18,164 nt of DNA from an uncultured Methanobrevibacter sp. GTDB taxonomy: Archaea; Methanobacteriota; Methanobacteria; Methanobacteriales; Methanobacteriaceae. The stretch is taken from positions 1-18,164 of the forward strand of contig CACZNW010000152.1 of the NCBI GenBank assembly GCA_902782595.1. The letters run 5' to 3'. The translations under genes were made by a program, and so were the position numbers. Positions 6,450 to 13,971 of the stretch are shown here, one piece after another. The notes beneath the pieces were generated by a model. The model was not told the origin of the DNA. It worked only from the letters and a program-made list of their open reading frames with translations, and ran no database searches. Numbering within the stretch: the first letter of the stretch is position 1; the number at the start of each line of letters is the position of its first letter.

Positions 6450-7628
6450 ATGATTGAAACTGATGTAATTGTAGTAGGTTCAGGACCTGCAGGTTCAAGT
6501 GCAGCTAAACATGCTGCATTAGGTGGAGCAAAAGTTATTTTAATGGATAAAAAATCTGAAATTGGATCTCCAAAAAGATGTGCTGAAGGAGTTTCAATTC
6601 AGGGACTTGAAAAACTAGGCATTGAACCTTCTCCAAGATGGGTTACCCAAGAAATTCAGGGTGTAAGAATACAAACCCCAGATGGAACTGACGTATGGTT
6701 AACAAAAGACGAAGTTAAACTCCCTGAAGCAGGATACATCCTCGAAAGAAAAGTATTTGACAAACACATGGCAATGGATGCCGCAAGAGCCGGAGCTGAA
6801 ATAAAAATCAAAACCCTAGTAACAGGTATTGAAAAAATCAAAAACGGCTACATTGTAAAAACCGAATGCATGGGCGAAAAAACAGACTACAAATGTAAAA
6901 TATTAATCGCCGCTGACGGTCCTGAAGGTCATGTTGCAAGATGGGCAGGTCTCAAACCTGCTGCAAAACCTAAGGAAATGGAATCCGGTGTACAGTATGA
7001 AATGTGTAATGTTGAATTCGAAAGACCTGGATGTATTGAATTTTACCTGGGTTCATGTGCTCCCGGAGGATACGTATGGATTTTCCCTAAAGGAGACGAT
7101 ATTGCAAATGTTGGTCTGGCAATTTTACCTCATAAAGCAGAAAAAACTGCCAAAGAATACCTTGATGACTTTATTGCTAAATCTCCATACTTAAAAAATG
7201 CTCAGGCTGTTGAGTTAAATGTAGGTGGAGACCCTGTTGGAGGAATGACCAAAAAACTTTATGACGATAACATCATGGTTGTAGGAGATGCTGCCGGACA
7301 GGTTAACCCGTTAACCGGTGGAGGAATCATTTCCGGTATGACTGGAGGAATGTGTGCAGGTCAGGTAGCTGCACAGGCTATTAAAGAAGACTGCTCTAAA
7401 AAATTCCTAAAACAATATGATAAAATGGCACATGAAGAGCTCGACCATGAAATTAAAAGATATAAAAAAGTACAGGAATACTTGCTCACATTATCTGATG
7501 AGGAATTGGACAGTATTGCTCACGCATTCCAGGGTGAAAGCTTTGAGAAAATTTCCACTACAGAAATAGTTAAAAAATTAATTAAAGTATCTCCAAAAGC
7601 TTTACTTAAATTAGGTAAATTTATCTAA
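6450..7628 (+). CDS. Digeranylgeranylglycerophospholipid (geranylgeranyl) reductase
   Basis: This 392-residue FAD enzyme reduces the double bonds of geranylgeranyl chains in archaeal ether lipids, giving saturated phytanyl membranes. The N-terminus MIETDVIVVGSGPAGSSAA is a Rossmann FAD site (G10, G12, G15), followed by an acidic residue after the second strand (MDKK near 32-35). Also present are PKRCAEG with C44, the YxWxFP family motif (Y208, W210, F212, P213), and the second FAD motif GDAAGQVNPLTGGGI (279-293). The C-terminal 70 residues are helical and Lys-rich. The start at 6450 is chosen from the ribosome site at 6435-6440; the ATG at 6441 would add three residues. The ferredoxin just upstream is the likely electron donor. 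The reductase family has paralogs in methanogens, so the exact substrate within the lipid pathway is not certain. Confidence 0.93.
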   Translation: MIETDVIVVGSGPAGSSAAKHAALGGAKVILMDKKSEIGSPKRCAEGVSIQGLEKLGIEPSPRWVTQEIQGVRIQTPDGTDVWLTKDEVKLPEAGYILERKVFDKHMAMDAARAGAEIKIKTLVTGIEKIKNGYIVKTECMGEKTDYKCKILIAADGPEGHVARWAGLKPAAKPKEMESGVQYEMCNVEFERPGCIEFYLGSCAPGGYVWIFPKGDDIANVGLAILPHKAEKTAKEYLDDFIAKSPYLKNAQAVELNVGGDPVGGMTKKLYDDNIMVVGDAAGQVNPLTGGGIISGMTGGMCAGQVAAQAIKEDCSKKFLKQYDKMAHEELDHEIKRYKKVQEYLLTLSDEELDSIAHAFQGESFEKISTTEIVKKLIKVSPKALLKLGKFI

Positions 7629-7641
7629 ACGGGTGTTTGAA

Positions 7642-8610
7642 TTGATTTTAGTTACTGGAGGAGCAGGCTACATTGGTTCTCATACCAATAAGGCCTTGCA
7701 TAATGCGGGTTATGATACTGTTGTTTTGGATAACCTGTCAAAGGGTTATGAAAATTTTGTAAAATGGGGAAACCTGGAAAACTATGACATTGGAAGCAGT
7801 GATTTAAGCGAAGTTTTTGAAAAATATGACATTGATGGTGTTATTCACTTTGCAGGATTTATTTCAGTAGCAGAATCTGTTGAAATGCCTCAGAAATACT
7901 TAAAAAATAATTATAAAAATACTTTAAATCTCCTTAAAGTAATGCGCGAATATAATGTGGATAAATTTATATTCTCATCAACTGCAGCGGTTTATGGAAA
8001 CCCAGAAAAGATTCCTATCTCTGAAGATTCCAAACTAAAACCAATTAATCCGTATGGACATTCCAAATGGCTTGTTGAAAAGGCACTTGAAAGAGAAGCT
8101 GAAAAAGGCGATTTTAACTATGTTGCACTAAGATATTTCAATGCCTCAGGATGTGACTTTGACGGTGAAATAGGTGAATACCATGACCCTGAAACCCACC
8201 TGATTCCTCTGATACTGGATGCAGCTATCGGAAAGCGTGACTGCATATACATTTATGGTGATGATTACGATACTCCCGACGGAACATGCATTCGTGATTA
8301 TATTCATGTCAACGACCTTGCCGATGCACATATAAAAGCATATGAATACTTATGCAGAGAAAACAAATCCAATGTCTTTAATCTAGGAAACGGTCGTGGA
8401 TTTTCTGTTCGTGAAGTAATTGAAATGTGTAAAAAGGTCACGGGCGAAGACTTCGAAGTCAGGGTTGATGAACGTCGTGAAGGAGATACTGTCCGACTGG
8501 TGGCGGATTCATCTAAAATTCAAAATGAACTCGGCTGGACTCCTCAATATGACTTAAAACAGATTGTTGAGTCTGCCTGGTTGTGGCATCAAAAAATCAA
8601 CATGATTTAG
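7642..8610 (+). CDS. galE: UDP-glucose 4-epimerase
   Basis: This 322-residue short-chain dehydrogenase-type epimerase interconverts UDP-glucose and UDP-galactose (or the N-acetyl forms) for surface glycan synthesis. The N-terminus MILVTGGAGYIGSH is the NAD-binding motif. The catalytic set is visible: S113/T114 in FSSTAAVYGN and the Y138-x3-K142 pair in NPYGHSK. RYFNASG (164-170), the GTCIRDYIHVNDLADAH block (214-230) and NVFNLGNGRGFSV (244-256) are classic GalE features. Translation most likely starts at the rare TTG at 7642: this gives the standard N-terminus, and GGGTG at 7631-7635 sits 6 bases upstream as a ribosome site. The alternative GTG at 7633 is inside that site. It follows the lipid reductase by 13 bases and is probably in the same operon. 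Confidence 0.93.
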   Translation: MILVTGGAGYIGSHTNKALHNAGYDTVVLDNLSKGYENFVKWGNLENYDIGSSDLSEVFEKYDIDGVIHFAGFISVAESVEMPQKYLKNNYKNTLNLLKVMREYNVDKFIFSSTAAVYGNPEKIPISEDSKLKPINPYGHSKWLVEKALEREAEKGDFNYVALRYFNASGCDFDGEIGEYHDPETHLIPLILDAAIGKRDCIYIYGDDYDTPDGTCIRDYIHVNDLADAHIKAYEYLCRENKSNVFNLGNGRGFSVREVIEMCKKVTGEDFEVRVDERREGDTVRLVADSSKIQNELGWTPQYDLKQIVESAWLWHQKINMI

Positions 8611-8619
8611 GTAAGTATT

Positions 8620-9513
8620 ATGCAAGATGAAAATCATGAATCAAAAATTGATGTTCGAATTATCGTTTCAGGTTTGGACGTTGCCCAGCTCGTCTCAAAA
8701 GCGGTTAACAATATTCAGCTTGAAAATGATTACAATATCATAGTTTCATCAATCATTCCGACAGTGGAATTAAACATTGTTAAAAAAGTTGCAAGCGGGG
8801 CCGATATTTTACTCATTGGAGGATATGGTCATGATGAAACTTACAATATTCTTTTTAATGAATTAAAAACTGATTTTAACCATATAGGATTATTTGATTA
8901 TAACAACATTATTATTGAGGATGAATCAATTGACTTTAAATTGGCCGAAAAGGAAATTTTAAATTCGATTATCAATTCAACATTGTCCTATTCACTGAAT
9001 CTAATCAACATTCACACTCTGGAAAATAAGCTGATGAAGGTAACTCATAACTATAATGCCTTATCAGACGATTATGATAAACTTCTAAAGGAACAGGAAG
9101 TTTTAACACGTGAAAACAGGGAGCTGCGTGAAGATATCAGTGAAATCAAACAGGATTATTTGGCATTCAAAACACGTTATGAGGACATATATTCTAAAGA
9201 AATTCTCGAAGTGTTCAGTTTGGATGAACTGTGGAGGGATACATTCGGCGAGGATTTGTCTGACGGTGAAAGGATTTCAATTGCAACGGACAGATTCAAA
9301 CCGGATAATATTATTGTCGGTCAGGGTTATATTGCCGCACAGTCAAGACAGAAAGCTGTTGAATGGTTAAATATTGTTAGAACTGCTTTAATATTTGTTG
9401 ATAATAATCAGGATGATTTAAAAAGAGATTTGAGTCCTAAAAAAGAAACAGCTCCTCCGGAAGTTAGGGATGACTATGACATTCCAGATACTTTTGAAAA
9501 CTTCTGGGAGTGA
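8620..9513 (+). CDS. Unrecognised protein with central coiled coil
   Basis: I do not recognise this 297-residue soluble protein. The first about 125 residues alternate hydrophobic strands and helices (DVRIIVSGLDVAQLV, ADILLIGGYGHDE, HIGLFDYNNIIIED), like a small alpha/beta fold. Residues about 130-190 form a strong coiled coil (NKLMKVTHNYNALSDDYDKL, ENRELREDISEIKQDYLAF). A third part (about 195-262) has mixed hydrophobic character, with YIAAQSRQKAVEWLNIVRTA as a likely amphipathic helix, then an acidic proline-containing tail ending FENFWE. No signal peptide, membrane helix or metal motif is seen. It starts 9 bases after galE with AGGTAA at 8608-8613, so it is co-transcribed with galE and the lipid reductase. 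A scaffold or regulatory role in envelope synthesis is possible, but only position suggests it. Confidence 0.8.
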   Translation: MQDENHESKIDVRIIVSGLDVAQLVSKAVNNIQLENDYNIIVSSIIPTVELNIVKKVASGADILLIGGYGHDETYNILFNELKTDFNHIGLFDYNNIIIEDESIDFKLAEKEILNSIINSTLSYSLNLINIHTLENKLMKVTHNYNALSDDYDKLLKEQEVLTRENRELREDISEIKQDYLAFKTRYEDIYSKEILEVFSLDELWRDTFGEDLSDGERISIATDRFKPDNIIVGQGYIAAQSRQKAVEWLNIVRTALIFVDNNQDDLKRDLSPKKETAPPEVRDDYDIPDTFENFWE

Positions 9514-9523
9514 AAAAACATTA

Positions 9524-9547
9524 ATTATTTTATACTAGTTTTACTAG
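9524..9547 (+). promoter_or_regulatory. purF promoter with overlapping inverted repeat
   Basis: TTTTATAC (9528-9535) is a TATA-like element about 50 bases before the purF ATG. Directly overlapping it are CTAGT (9535-9539) and ACTAG (9543-9547), inverted arms separated by TTT, which also read as a direct TACTAG repeat at 9-base spacing. Such a repeat at the TATA box could be an operator. A ribosome site GGGAG is at 9568-9572. Confidence 0.4.
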
Positions 9548-9579
9548 AATTATTATTATACTATTTTGGGAGTTATCAC

Positions 9580-11001
9580 ATGCAAGGTGAAATCGAAGAC
9601 AAATGTGGTATTGTTGGATTCCATTCTCAGGATGAATCTAAAGATGTCGCATCACTAGTTTATTATTGTTTATATGCTTTACAGCATAGAGGTCAGGAAT
9701 CTGCAGGAATTGCTACTTTTAATCCGCAAAAAGGTTTGAATTACTATTGTGGAATGGGTTTAATTACGGATGTTTTTAAGGATTATGAAATAAATAATCT
9801 CTCAGGCAGCATGGCAATCGGTCATGTAAGATACTCAACCACCGGCCAGTCAAAACTTGAAAACTCACAGCCTTTTGTAACTGATTTTGATGATGGATTT
9901 ATAGCAATGGCTCACAATGGGGATATTGTAAACTCCGCTGAGTTAAGAAATGAACTCAAAGCCGACGGTTATGAATTCATGTCCGACACAGATTCAGAAG
10001 TAATTTGTTATATGCTTAAAAAGGAACATTATGACAATAACAAATCAATTCTTGACTCTATTGAATCTGTTTCTAAAAAACTCGTCGGTTCATACTCACT
10101 GGTGATTCTTGTAAATGGGGATTTGTATGCAGTAAGAGATCCGATGGGAATAAAGCCGCTGGCAATTGCTGAGAGAAACGATGATTTTATTTTAGCATCC
10201 GAAACAGTTGCCTTTGATGCAATCAATGCAAAATACATCCGTGACATTGTTCCTGGAGAAGTGGTATACTTTGAAAATAATGAAATTCGCTCCCATATGC
10301 TGGATTTATCAGGAAACTGCAAGTTTTCCCACTGCATGTTTGAATATGTTTACTTTGCAAGACCCGACAGTACAATCGATGGAATCAACGTTTATGAAAC
10401 CAGAATGAATATCGGCCGTCAGTTACACAAACTGTATCAGATTGATGCTGACGTTGTTATCCCCGTACCCGATTCATCTATTCCTGCAGCTATCGGATAT
10501 TCAAGGGCTTCAGGCATTCCATATGGTGAAGGGCTGATTAAAAACAGGTATGTTGGAAGAACATTTATCATGCCTACTCAGGAGGAAAGGGAACTTGCGG
10601 TAAGACTCAAGTTAAACCCTATAAAAGAAGCAATCAAAGGTAAAAAGATTATTTTAATAGATGACAGTATTGTAAGAGGCACCACTTCAAAACAGCTGCT
10701 TGACCTTGTAAAAGAAGCGGAACCTGCTGAAATACATTTCCTTGTAGGCTGTCCTCCGGTTGTTGCACCTTGTTTTTATGGGGTGGCAATGGCAACTAAA
10801 AAGGAACTGATCGCAGCCAATTATTCAGTTGAAGAAATTCAGGAACAACTGGACATTGATTCATTGGGATACATTACTTTACCTGCTCTGGTTGAAGCAA
10901 TAGGAATGGATGAGCGGGATTTGTGCCTGGGCTGTCTGAATGAGGAGTATCCTACCGAAATCCCTGAAGGTCTAGAAGCTGAAACTTACTATAAACCTTA
11001 G
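9580..11001 (+). CDS. purF: Amidophosphoribosyltransferase (first step of purine synthesis)
   Basis: PurF converts PRPP and glutamine to 5-phosphoribosylamine. This 473-residue protein has an 8-residue propeptide (MQGEIEDK) before the nucleophile C9 (CGIVGF), so it is the self-processed class. The glutaminase domain shows HRGQESAGIA (37-45) and GHVRYSTTG (81-89), plus AHNGDIVN and SDTDSE; the transferase domain has the PRPP loop IILIDDSIVRGTTS (357-370). Cysteines at C252 (HCMFEYVYFARPDS), C398, C449 and C452 (CLGC) fit the four Fe-S ligands of Bacillus-type PurF, so an oxygen-sensitive structural [4Fe-4S] cluster is expected. It opens a five-gene run of very tight spacing; the next gene begins at the base after its stop. 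Length and motifs are normal for the family. Confidence 0.97.
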   Translation: MQGEIEDKCGIVGFHSQDESKDVASLVYYCLYALQHRGQESAGIATFNPQKGLNYYCGMGLITDVFKDYEINNLSGSMAIGHVRYSTTGQSKLENSQPFVTDFDDGFIAMAHNGDIVNSAELRNELKADGYEFMSDTDSEVICYMLKKEHYDNNKSILDSIESVSKKLVGSYSLVILVNGDLYAVRDPMGIKPLAIAERNDDFILASETVAFDAINAKYIRDIVPGEVVYFENNEIRSHMLDLSGNCKFSHCMFEYVYFARPDSTIDGINVYETRMNIGRQLHKLYQIDADVVIPVPDSSIPAAIGYSRASGIPYGEGLIKNRYVGRTFIMPTQEERELAVRLKLNPIKEAIKGKKIILIDDSIVRGTTSKQLLDLVKEAEPAEIHFLVGCPPVVAPCFYGVAMATKKELIAANYSVEEIQEQLDIDSLGYITLPALVEAIGMDERDLCLGCLNEEYPTEIPEGLEAETYYKP

Positions 11002-12252
11002 ATGATTATGGTTGAATTATTATCTCCGGCGGGAAACTTCATATCTCAGAGAGCAGTTCTGGAAAATGGTGCAGATGCAGTTTATTTTGGCCTTGACGAT
11101 TACAACATGAGGGCCAATGCACGAAACTTTTCATTGGATGATTTAAGTGAAGTTTCCAAAATTGCCGCAGAATACGGCGCTAAAACCTATTTATGTACAA
11201 ATATTATTCTAAATGAAAAGTCTGCCCGTGAGTTGGAATCCAACATGGAGAGGATTTCATCATCAGAAATTGACGGACTTATTTTATCAGACATAGGATT
11301 AATTGAAGATACTGTTTCACACGGTCTTGAAGCCCACATAAGCGTTCAGGAAAACGTTACCAACTCATATACTCTAAAAACCCTTAAAAAGTTAGGTGCC
11401 AAAAGGGCAATTCTTTCACGTGAACTGTCACTTCAAGAAATTGGTGAAATAACCAGAAACTCTCCGATTGAGACTGAAATTTTCATCCATGGAGCAATCT
11501 GCATGGCAATTTCAGGGCGCTGTTTTTTAAGTTACGGGTTATATGGCAGAAGTGCCAACTGCGGGGACTGTCTTCAGCCATGCCGTAAAAACTGGACATT
11601 GACCTATGAAGAGGGTGATGATAATGTCGTTAACTTTTCAGACGTTGAAGATGAAAGATTCATAATCACCGGAAGCGATGATGCCAGTTACAGAACCAAT
11701 TTCTTTTCACCAAAAGACATGTGTATGATAGAACATATTCCCGAACTGATAAAAAGCGGTGTGGCATCATTTAAAATCGAAGGAAGAGCCAGAAGTCCAG
11801 ACTACGGTGCAATGGTAACGGGAATTTATCGCCAGGCAATTGACGAATATCAAAACGACCCTTTAAATTATAAAATAAAAAGCGAATGGATGGATGAGCT
11901 TAAAAGTGTTTTCAACCGTGGATTCGACACTAACTTTTATTTTTCAACTCCATTTGAGACAAGCGAAGACAATCAGTCAAAATACATGAAAAAAGACATT
12001 GGGCAGGTTGTCAATTACTATAATAAAGTCGGGGCAGCGGAGCTTAGAATATGGGACGATTTAAAAATAGGCGATAAAATTATCATACAAGGCAAAACCA
12101 CAGGTTCAATTACCCATACCATTGAATCCATGCAGATTGAAGGCAAATCAGTTCAAAATGTTAAAAAAGGCTCAAATGTTGCAGTTGCAATCCCTGATAA
12201 GGTGCGTGCAAACGATTTTGTATATAAACTTGTTGAGAGAGATAACTCATGA
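11002..12252 (+). CDS. Peptidase U32-family protein, probable Fe-S RNA-modification enzyme
   Basis: This 416-residue protein starts like U32 family members (MVELLSPAGNFISQRAVLENGADAVYFGLDDYNMRA, split here: VELLSPAGN at 4-12 and GADAVYFG at 23-30) and carries the U32 signature around EIFIHGAICMAISGRCFLS (159-177). Five close cysteines (C167, C174, C187, C190, C194) suit Fe-S binding. Bacterial homologs TrhP (YegQ) and RlhA act in tRNA or 23S rRNA hydroxylation rather than as plain peptidases, so an RNA-modifying role is more likely than proteolysis; the substrate here is unknown. The C-terminal part (about 330-410) looks like a small beta-barrel, as in other family members. The ATG at 11002 follows the purF stop directly; ATG 11008 is an alternative start. 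The stop overlaps the cfbC start as ATGA, so the two are translationally coupled. Confidence 0.88.
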   Translation: MIMVELLSPAGNFISQRAVLENGADAVYFGLDDYNMRANARNFSLDDLSEVSKIAAEYGAKTYLCTNIILNEKSARELESNMERISSSEIDGLILSDIGLIEDTVSHGLEAHISVQENVTNSYTLKTLKKLGAKRAILSRELSLQEIGEITRNSPIETEIFIHGAICMAISGRCFLSYGLYGRSANCGDCLQPCRKNWTLTYEEGDDNVVNFSDVEDERFIITGSDDASYRTNFFSPKDMCMIEHIPELIKSGVASFKIEGRARSPDYGAMVTGIYRQAIDEYQNDPLNYKIKSEWMDELKSVFNRGFDTNFYFSTPFETSEDNQSKYMKKDIGQVVNYYNKVGAAELRIWDDLKIGDKIIIQGKTTGSITHTIESMQIEGKSVQNVKKGSNVAVAIPDKVRANDFVYKLVERDNS

Positions 12253-13043
12253 TTAAAAAAATAGCTATTTATGGAAAAGGCGGAATTGGAAAAAGCACTA
12301 CAGTAGCCAATCTGTCTGCCGTATGGGCAACTGAAGGATTGAACTGTCTGGTTATTGGATGCGACCCAAAAGCAGATACTACACGTACATTATACGGCAA
12401 AAGAATTCCGACAGTCGTTCACACCTTAAAAGATAACAGATCGCCAGAAAAAGAGGACCTTGTATTTTCAGGCTTTAAGGAAATACAGTGCGTTGAAAGC
12501 GGAGGTCCCGAACCAGGTGTCGGCTGTGCTGGAAGAGGTGTTATAGTTGCCATGAAACGCCTTGAAAAATTGGACATTTTCAACGATGACCTTGACGTTG
12601 TTGTTTATGACGTTTTGGGCGATGTGGTATGTGGAGGTTTTTCAGTTCCTTTGCGTGAAAAATATGCTGATGAAGTTTTAATTGTTACATCCGGGGAATA
12701 CATGTCACTTTATGCTGCAAATAACATTGTCCGTGGTGTTAAAAAGCTTAAGGGTAATTTAAGTGGTATTGTATGTAACTGCAGAAATGTTGATAGGGAA
12801 GAGGATATTGTCAATGACTTTGCCGAAAAGATAGGTACACATGTTATTGGTACAATTCATAGAAGCAATTTAATTCAGGATGCTGAACTAGATGCAAAAA
12901 CCGTCATAGAAAAATACCCTCAAAGTGATGAAGCACAAGAATACTCAAAGCTTGCTTCAAGTATTATGGCCAATGAAATACTATCAACTCCCGAACCGAT
13001 GGATGATGATGAGTTCGAGGAATTCTTCAAATCATACCTCTAG
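12249..13043 (+). CDS. cfbC: NifH-like ATPase, probable CfbC of coenzyme F430 synthesis
   Basis: The 264-residue protein is a NifH/BchL-type Fe protein: P-loop GKGGIGKST (9-17), DPKADTT switch (39-45), VESGGPEPGVGCAGRG with C93, and DVLGDVVCGGF with C128. C93 and C128 are the two per-subunit ligands of the [4Fe-4S] cluster bridging a dimer. CfbC delivers electrons, with ATP hydrolysis, to CfbD for reductive cyclisation of Ni-sirohydrochlorin a,c-diamide, the key step to MCR cofactor F430. I favour CfbC over nitrogenase NifH because of the short length, the divergent middle (LSGIVCNCRNVDREEDIVND) and the lack of any nif genes nearby; from memory it resembles the CfbC group of Methanobacteriales. 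CfbD is not in the window. It overlaps the U32 gene by four bases and precedes the alkyltransferase by five. An uncharacterised NifH paralog remains possible. Confidence 0.82.
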   Translation: MIKKIAIYGKGGIGKSTTVANLSAVWATEGLNCLVIGCDPKADTTRTLYGKRIPTVVHTLKDNRSPEKEDLVFSGFKEIQCVESGGPEPGVGCAGRGVIVAMKRLEKLDIFNDDLDVVVYDVLGDVVCGGFSVPLREKYADEVLIVTSGEYMSLYAANNIVRGVKKLKGNLSGIVCNCRNVDREEDIVNDFAEKIGTHVIGTIHRSNLIQDAELDAKTVIEKYPQSDEAQEYSKLASSIMANEILSTPEPMDDDEFEEFFKSYL

Positions 13044-13048
13044 AAAAA

Positions 13049-13528
13049 ATGTATTTCTCAACTGATTATGACTCGCCTGTCGGCAAGATGCTGATTGTAA
13101 GTGACGGTGAAGCAATCTGCGGGGCATGGTTTTACGGTCAAAGGCATTTTCCTTCATTTGATAATTTAATAATTGAAGATGATCTGCCTATTTTCAAAAA
13201 GGTTAGGCGGTGGTTTGATGATTACTTCAGCCGGAGGAATCCTCAAATCACGTTCAAAGTGAAACCTTCCGGCAGTGACTTCAGAGTCAAAGTATGGAAA
13301 ATACTGTCTGAAATTCCCTACGGCAAAACGGTAACATATGGTGAAATTGCATCCGGGATATCTCCTTCAATGTCTGCTCAGGCAGTCGGAGGGGCTGTGG
13401 GACATAATCCGATAGCAATACTGATACCATGCCACAGGGTATTGGGTGCAAACGGCGAGCTAACGGGTTATGCCGGAGGAATCGATAAAAAAATTGCATT
13501 GTTGAAAATTGAAGACAATTTAAAGTAA
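13049..13528 (+). CDS. ogt: Methylated-DNA--[protein]-cysteine S-methyltransferase
   Basis: This 159-residue suicide enzyme transfers alkyl groups from O6-alkylguanine in DNA to its own cysteine. The C-terminal DNA-binding and active-site domain is complete: FRVKVWKILSEIPYGKTVTYGEIA (78-101), the recognition helix SAQAVGGAVGHNP (109-121), and the acceptor C128 in IPCHRV, followed by TGYAGGIDKKIALL. The N-terminal part (1-70) is the usual poorly conserved beta domain. At the place of the arginine finger of human MGMT (ARAVGG) this protein has Gln111; a similar SAQAVGG form occurs, from memory, in many gut bacterial homologs. It starts five bases after cfbC with no clear ribosome site of its own, so reinitiation from cfbC is likely. 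The symbol is the common Ogt-type name; subfamily is not proven. Confidence 0.93.
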   Translation: MYFSTDYDSPVGKMLIVSDGEAICGAWFYGQRHFPSFDNLIIEDDLPIFKKVRRWFDDYFSRRNPQITFKVKPSGSDFRVKVWKILSEIPYGKTVTYGEIASGISPSMSAQAVGGAVGHNPIAILIPCHRVLGANGELTGYAGGIDKKIALLKIEDNLK

Positions 13529-13531
13529 TCC

Positions 13532-13538
13532 GGTGATC
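13532..13538 (+). promoter_or_regulatory. Strong ribosome binding site of the small membrane protein
   Basis: GGTGATC, a direct match to the anti-Shine-Dalgarno complement, ends two or three bases before ATG 13541. It supports this small hydrophobic frame as a real gene. Confidence 0.6.
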
Positions 13539-13540
13539 TA

Positions 13541-13888
13541 ATGTATAATTTCCAATTGCGTGCAGTTGCCTATATTTCATTGTTGTTAATTGTTTTAATA
13601 TTGATTCTATTCACAAATCTTGATTTTAGTGTCATACTGTCGGTTGCATTAATTCTGATTTTTCTGATAATCTTCACCTACATTTTCAAAACTGATGCCG
13701 GTTCAAAACCATTGAAAGTAGTAGTTATTCTATTTTCCTTCATTTTTCTTCCTCTATTTGTCTTGTTTTACTTGGGAATTTTAGGAATATGGGGAGGAAT
13801 ACTGGTGGCCGGTATTGTTGCAGTCTTTGGTGTGTTGTCAATTGTTACAATAATTAGACTTGATGATGTTGAAATTAAATGGGATTAG
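13541..13888 (+). CDS. Small four-helix membrane protein of unknown function
   Basis: The 115-residue protein is almost entirely hydrophobic, with four probable membrane helices at about 8-25, 28-49, 57-78 and 80-105, short polar loops (FKTDAGSKPLK between helices 2 and 3) and an acidic tail RLDDVEIKWD. No cysteine, charged intramembrane motif or family signature is recognised. It follows the alkyltransferase by 12 bases and is the last gene of the purF run. The strong ribosome site and the lack of an opposing gene support coding. Function cannot be inferred from the sequence. Confidence 0.8.
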   Translation: MYNFQLRAVAYISLLLIVLILILFTNLDFSVILSVALILIFLIIFTYIFKTDAGSKPLKVVVILFSFIFLPLFVLFYLGILGIWGGILVAGIVAVFGVLSIVTIIRLDDVEIKWD

Positions 13889-13900
13889 GAAAGATTTAGA

Positions 13901-13940
13901 TTTATAAAGTCAAATCAATTTCTGCTTAACTATAAATATT
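13901..13940 (+). promoter_or_regulatory. Two candidate TATA boxes for the sulfhydrylase gene
   Basis: TTTATAAAG (13901-13909) and TATAAATATT (13931-13940) both fit archaeal TATA elements before ATG 13972. The first predicts a start near 13930 and the second one close to 13962. A GTGATT ribosome site is at 13962-13967. Confidence 0.45.
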
Positions 13941-13950
13941 TTTCATGACA

Positions 13951-13967
13951 AATCATATTATGTGATT
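13951..13967. promoter_or_regulatory. Imperfect palindrome upstream of the sulfhydrylase gene
   Basis: AATCATATTATGTGATT is a 17-base imperfect palindrome with perfect AATCA/TGATT arms, located between the TATA box and the start codon and overlapping the ribosome site. This position would suit a repressor operator responding to sulfur or methionine supply. Its function is not known. Confidence 0.35.
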
Positions 13968-13971
13968 ATTT

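Noticed and set aside
12249..13043. NifH of a nitrogenase
   Set aside because: No nifD, nifK or other nif gene is adjacent, the protein is short and its middle differs from true NifH. CfbC fits better in a methanogen.
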